DNA of 64,000 nt, from the NCBI RefSeq assembly GCF_003729955.1, contig NZ_RJTX01000002.1, positions 496,001 to 560,000 on the forward strand, read 5' to 3'. Of this stretch, positions 62,061 to 64,000 are shown in pieces. A model generated the notes under the pieces. It worked only from the letters and a program-made list of their open reading frames with translations, searched no databases and was not told the origin of the DNA. The stretch is from Chryseobacterium daecheongense (GTDB taxonomy: Bacteria; Bacteroidota; Bacteroidia; Flavobacteriales; Weeksellaceae). How positions within the stretch are numbered: position 1 is the stretch's first letter; each line of letters opens with the position of its first letter. A program made the translations under genes and the position numbers.

Positions 62061-62285
62061 ATGACTACTTATAAACAGGCAGGAATAGGCGAGTACCTCT
62101 ATTTGGCAATGGGGATCTGCAACGGCCATAAAGTGGTGATGGGAGTAGGGTATACCTACGAATATGCTGATAAAAAGGCAAAAGAGTTTGAATTGGCAAG
62201 CAAACGATTGGTAAAATATGTTGACATTTCTCTGATAAAAACAGGAGAAAAAGAAAAATGCATGACCCTGAAAAAACTGGATTAA
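62061..62285 (+). CDS. Small protein of unknown function
   Basis: A 74-residue cytoplasmic protein (MTTYKQAGIGEYLYLAMGIC at the start). I do not recognise it. Two cysteines (Cys20 and a C-terminal KEKCMTLKKLD) and several tyrosines are visible. It is in line with the hemerythrin gene and precedes modA's promoter. The coding pattern looks genuine, with no shadowing gene on the other strand. Confidence 0.65.
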   Translation: MTTYKQAGIGEYLYLAMGICNGHKVVMGVGYTYEYADKKAKEFELASKRLVKYVDISLIKTGEKEKCMTLKKLD

Positions 62286-62332
62286 TCTTCATTTTTCACG
62301 AAATGTTATTTGAATAATTCAACTTATACCCT

Positions 62333-62362
62333 TATCTTTGAAAAGAGATAAGAAAGTCTTAT
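62333..62362 (+). promoter_or_regulatory. -7 box and N8 motif before modA
   Basis: TATCTTTG (62333-62340) followed directly by AAGAGA-N8-TCTTAT (62343-62362). The palindrome overlaps the expected transcription start, as at 53884. Confidence 0.55.
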
Positions 62363-62388
62363 TATAAATCTTTCTTTTCGTGCTACTT

Positions 62389-63189
62389 ATGGACAGATTG
62401 ATTCGATTCGGACATTTATTTTTTACCATTTTCACTTTGTTACTTTTTTTTGGCTGTAAAAAAGAATCTGGCCATCAGAAAAATAGCACACAAAATTCAT
62501 TTGTTTCTGTTGCAGCAGCGGCTAACCTCAGAGATGTTCTGGAAGAATTAAAAAAACTTTATATAACGGAAAATCCCGGTAAAAAAATAGAACTTACCTT
62601 CGGATCTTCAGGATTATTGACTCAGCAGATCGTCAATGGAGCACCCTTTGATCTCTTTCTCTCCGCAGATTCCTCTTTCATAGAGAAAATTAAAAACGAA
62701 AACAGGAATTTCGGTAAAGCCGAAATATATGCATTAGGAAAAGTAGCGATGTGGAGCTCGGCATTTGATCTTTCAGAAGGTTTGCAAACATCATTGAACC
62801 CCGAAATAAAAAAAATCGCAATTGCTGATCCTGAATTGGCTCCATATGGGAAAAATACCGTTCAGGCTTTGAAAAATACAGGAATCTATCCAAAGATCGA
62901 ACACAAAATAGTCTGGGCGGAAAACATTGGTCAGGCTGCACAATTTGCCGCTACAGGGAATGCTGATCTCGCTTTTATAGCCCTTTCTACAGCTATGAGC
63001 AAAGAAATGAAAGCTAAAGGGAATTATTATCTCTTGTCGGAGAACGAAGCAGCTTCAATCCCACAAAGCGGCATCCTGCTGAAAGGAAAAAAACAGACAG
63101 AAGCCAAGCAGTTCTTTGATTTTATAAGAAGCCGAAAAACAGCACAGATCTGGCAAAAATACGGATACCAAACTGAAATACGACACTAA
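62389..63189 (+). CDS. modA: Molybdate ABC transporter substrate-binding lipoprotein
   Basis: A 266-residue periplasmic binding protein. ATG 62389 gives signal MDRLIRFGHLFFTIFTLLLF with lipobox Cys in FFGCKKES; a GTG at 62380 is an alternative. Ligand-site segments are AAAANLRDVLEELKK about 38-52, FGSSGLLTQQIVNGAPFDLF about 68-87, LSADSSFIEKI, and GNADLAFIALSTAM about 193-206. It supplies molybdate for the cofactor pathway upstream. Its stop directly abuts modB. Confidence 0.93.
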   Translation: MDRLIRFGHLFFTIFTLLLFFGCKKESGHQKNSTQNSFVSVAAAANLRDVLEELKKLYITENPGKKIELTFGSSGLLTQQIVNGAPFDLFLSADSSFIEKIKNENRNFGKAEIYALGKVAMWSSAFDLSEGLQTSLNPEIKKIAIADPELAPYGKNTVQALKNTGIYPKIEHKIVWAENIGQAAQFAATGNADLAFIALSTAMSKEMKAKGNYYLLSENEAASIPQSGILLKGKKQTEAKQFFDFIRSRKTAQIWQKYGYQTEIRH

Positions 63190-63873
63190 ATGCTAGATCA
63201 GGAATTTATCTACACATTATTCCTAACAGGAAAATTAGCATTGGTGACCACTTTGATACTGATCATCATAGGCATTCCTGTGGCATATTGGCTCACCTAT
63301 TCCCGTTTCAAGCTGAAATTTGTTCTGGAAACTCTTATTTGTATGCCAATGGTACTGCCTCCTACCGTAATGGGATATTATCTTTTGGTGGCTTTCAGTC
63401 CGGAAAATGCGTTCGGGAAATATCTTCAGGAATGTTTCGATGTCCGGTTGGCTTTTTCGTTCAATGGAATTGTTGTGGCGAGTATTATTGCTAACCTTCC
63501 GTTTATGATCCAGCCTTTACAGAATGGATTTTCAGCGTTGCCTGATGAACTTAGACAAGCTTCCTACACGATGGGAAAATCAAAATTGGTTACCCTTTTC
63601 CGCGTGCTTATCCCCAATATAAAGACTTCCGTTATTACAGCTATTGCGCTCACTTTTGCGCATTGTATAGGGGAATTCGGCATTGTGATCATGGTGGGAG
63701 GAAATATTCCGAAGGAAACAAGAATTGCCTCAGTGGCTATTTACGATCAGGTTCAGGCACTTAATTTTGAAGCAGCCAATAAGTATGCATTTGTCCTTTT
63801 CATACTGTCTTTTTTAATCTTGCTTCTGATTTACAGTATTAACCGCAAAATTAACTTTACAACTTTCCGATGA
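63190..63873 (+). CDS. modB: Molybdate ABC transporter permease
   Basis: A 227-residue ABC permease with five to six helices. The conserved EAA-type loop ELRQASYTMGKSKLVTLFRV lies about 118-137, after CMPMVLPPTVMGYYLLVAF typical of ModB. Starts right at the modA stop; its stop overlaps the modC start (ATGA). Confidence 0.95.
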   Translation: MLDQEFIYTLFLTGKLALVTTLILIIIGIPVAYWLTYSRFKLKFVLETLICMPMVLPPTVMGYYLLVAFSPENAFGKYLQECFDVRLAFSFNGIVVASIIANLPFMIQPLQNGFSALPDELRQASYTMGKSKLVTLFRVLIPNIKTSVITAIALTFAHCIGEFGIVIMVGGNIPKETRIASVAIYDQVQALNFEAANKYAFVLFILSFLILLLIYSINRKINFTTFR

Positions 63874-64000
63874 TTGAGATCCACCTAAAACATCAGATTT
63901 TTACCTCTTCGGGAAGTAAAATGTTAGAGGTTAATGAACAGCTGGAAACAGGTGGGATTATACACGTTTCCGGAGATTCGGGGATTGGAAAGACTGTGTT
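63870..64000 (+). CDS. modC: Molybdate ABC transporter ATP-binding protein, cut by window end
   Basis: Begins at ATG 63870, overlapping the modB stop by 4 nt. The 43 visible codons start MIEIHLKHQIFTSSGSK and reach the Walker A motif GDSGIGKT. Position and motif make it ModC; the rest lies outside the window. Confidence 0.88.
   Translation, partial: MIEIHLKHQIFTSSGSKMLEVNEQLETGGIIHVSGDSGIGKTV

Noticed and set aside
1..64000. CRISPR arrays, tRNA and rRNA genes
   Set aside because: No regularly spaced repeats and no tRNA T-arm/acceptor patterns or rRNA stretches were noticed by eye; a covariance-model scan was not possible.
40435..64000. Complete denitrification to N2
   Set aside because: No nosZ or nos accessory genes are in the window; the visible pathway ends at N2O.

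Overview
The window is AT-rich DNA from a Bacteroidota bacterium of the Flavobacteriia/Weeksellaceae type, most like Chryseobacterium or a close relative. Supporting signs are TAnnTTTG promoter boxes, no clear Shine-Dalgarno sites, many lipoproteins, small Crp/Fnr regulators ending in the SYLG(I/L)TxExLSRxRK helix, DUF6132, MoaCB and quinol-type NO reductase. This placement is inferred from protein style alone.

Bases 1-4400 hold the 3' end of an RHS polymorphic-toxin gene whose C-terminus looks like a SleB-type cell-wall hydrolase. It overlaps a lipoprotein gene that is probably its immunity factor, and decayed cassette remnants follow. Bases 4400-6900 hold a Crp-type regulator, a YceI protein and a nitroreductase; the last two share an identically spaced operator and promoter. 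Bases 7790-15900 hold a Crp regulator, rhodanese, OsmC and a TolC/adaptor/RND-permease efflux operon with three small downstream genes. Two promoters here carry Crp-like palindromes at exactly the same distance from the -7 box.

Bases 16118-32231 are an accessory segment bracketed by two ~250-bp direct repeats. Each repeat contains the 3' end of a persulfide dioxygenase/rhodanese gene, complete only on the right. The segment holds two divergent GH115 glycosidases, a ClC channel, an AraC regulator, two beta-lactamase-fold serine hydrolases, a Crp regulator, a CPBP protease and several pseudogenes, including a deletion chimera of a second adaptor/permease pair. The MBL/rhodanese gene right of the segment is split by a ten-G tract.

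Bases 34000-40200 hold a beta-barrel protein, decayed genes, a JmjC/cupin-like protein, a U32 protein paired with a ferredoxin, and an Nramp-like transporter.

Bases 40400-64000 are an anaerobic nitrogen-oxide respiration island. It contains class III ribonucleotide reductase (nrdD, nrdG), an unusual nitrate-reductase-like complex (NarI-like cytochrome b, Nas/Nap-type Mo subunit, four-cluster ferredoxin, Rieske protein, small membrane protein), a molybdenum-cofactor set (moaA, moeA, mobA, moaD, moeB, moaE, moaCB), a hemerythrin/PAS protein, an Rrf2 regulator, copper nitrite reductase with a NirV-like partner, SCO and cytochrome c lipoproteins, the Ric/ScdA repair protein, quinol NO reductase, a hemerythrin, and modA-modB-modC (cut at the window end). 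A palindrome, AAAA(G/T)A-N8-T(C/A)TTTT, recurs before nrdD, the nar-like operon, the hemerythrin/PAS gene, rrf2, nirK, ric and modA. This suggests one NO- or redox-responsive regulon, perhaps run by the Rrf2 protein. No nitrous oxide reductase is in view.
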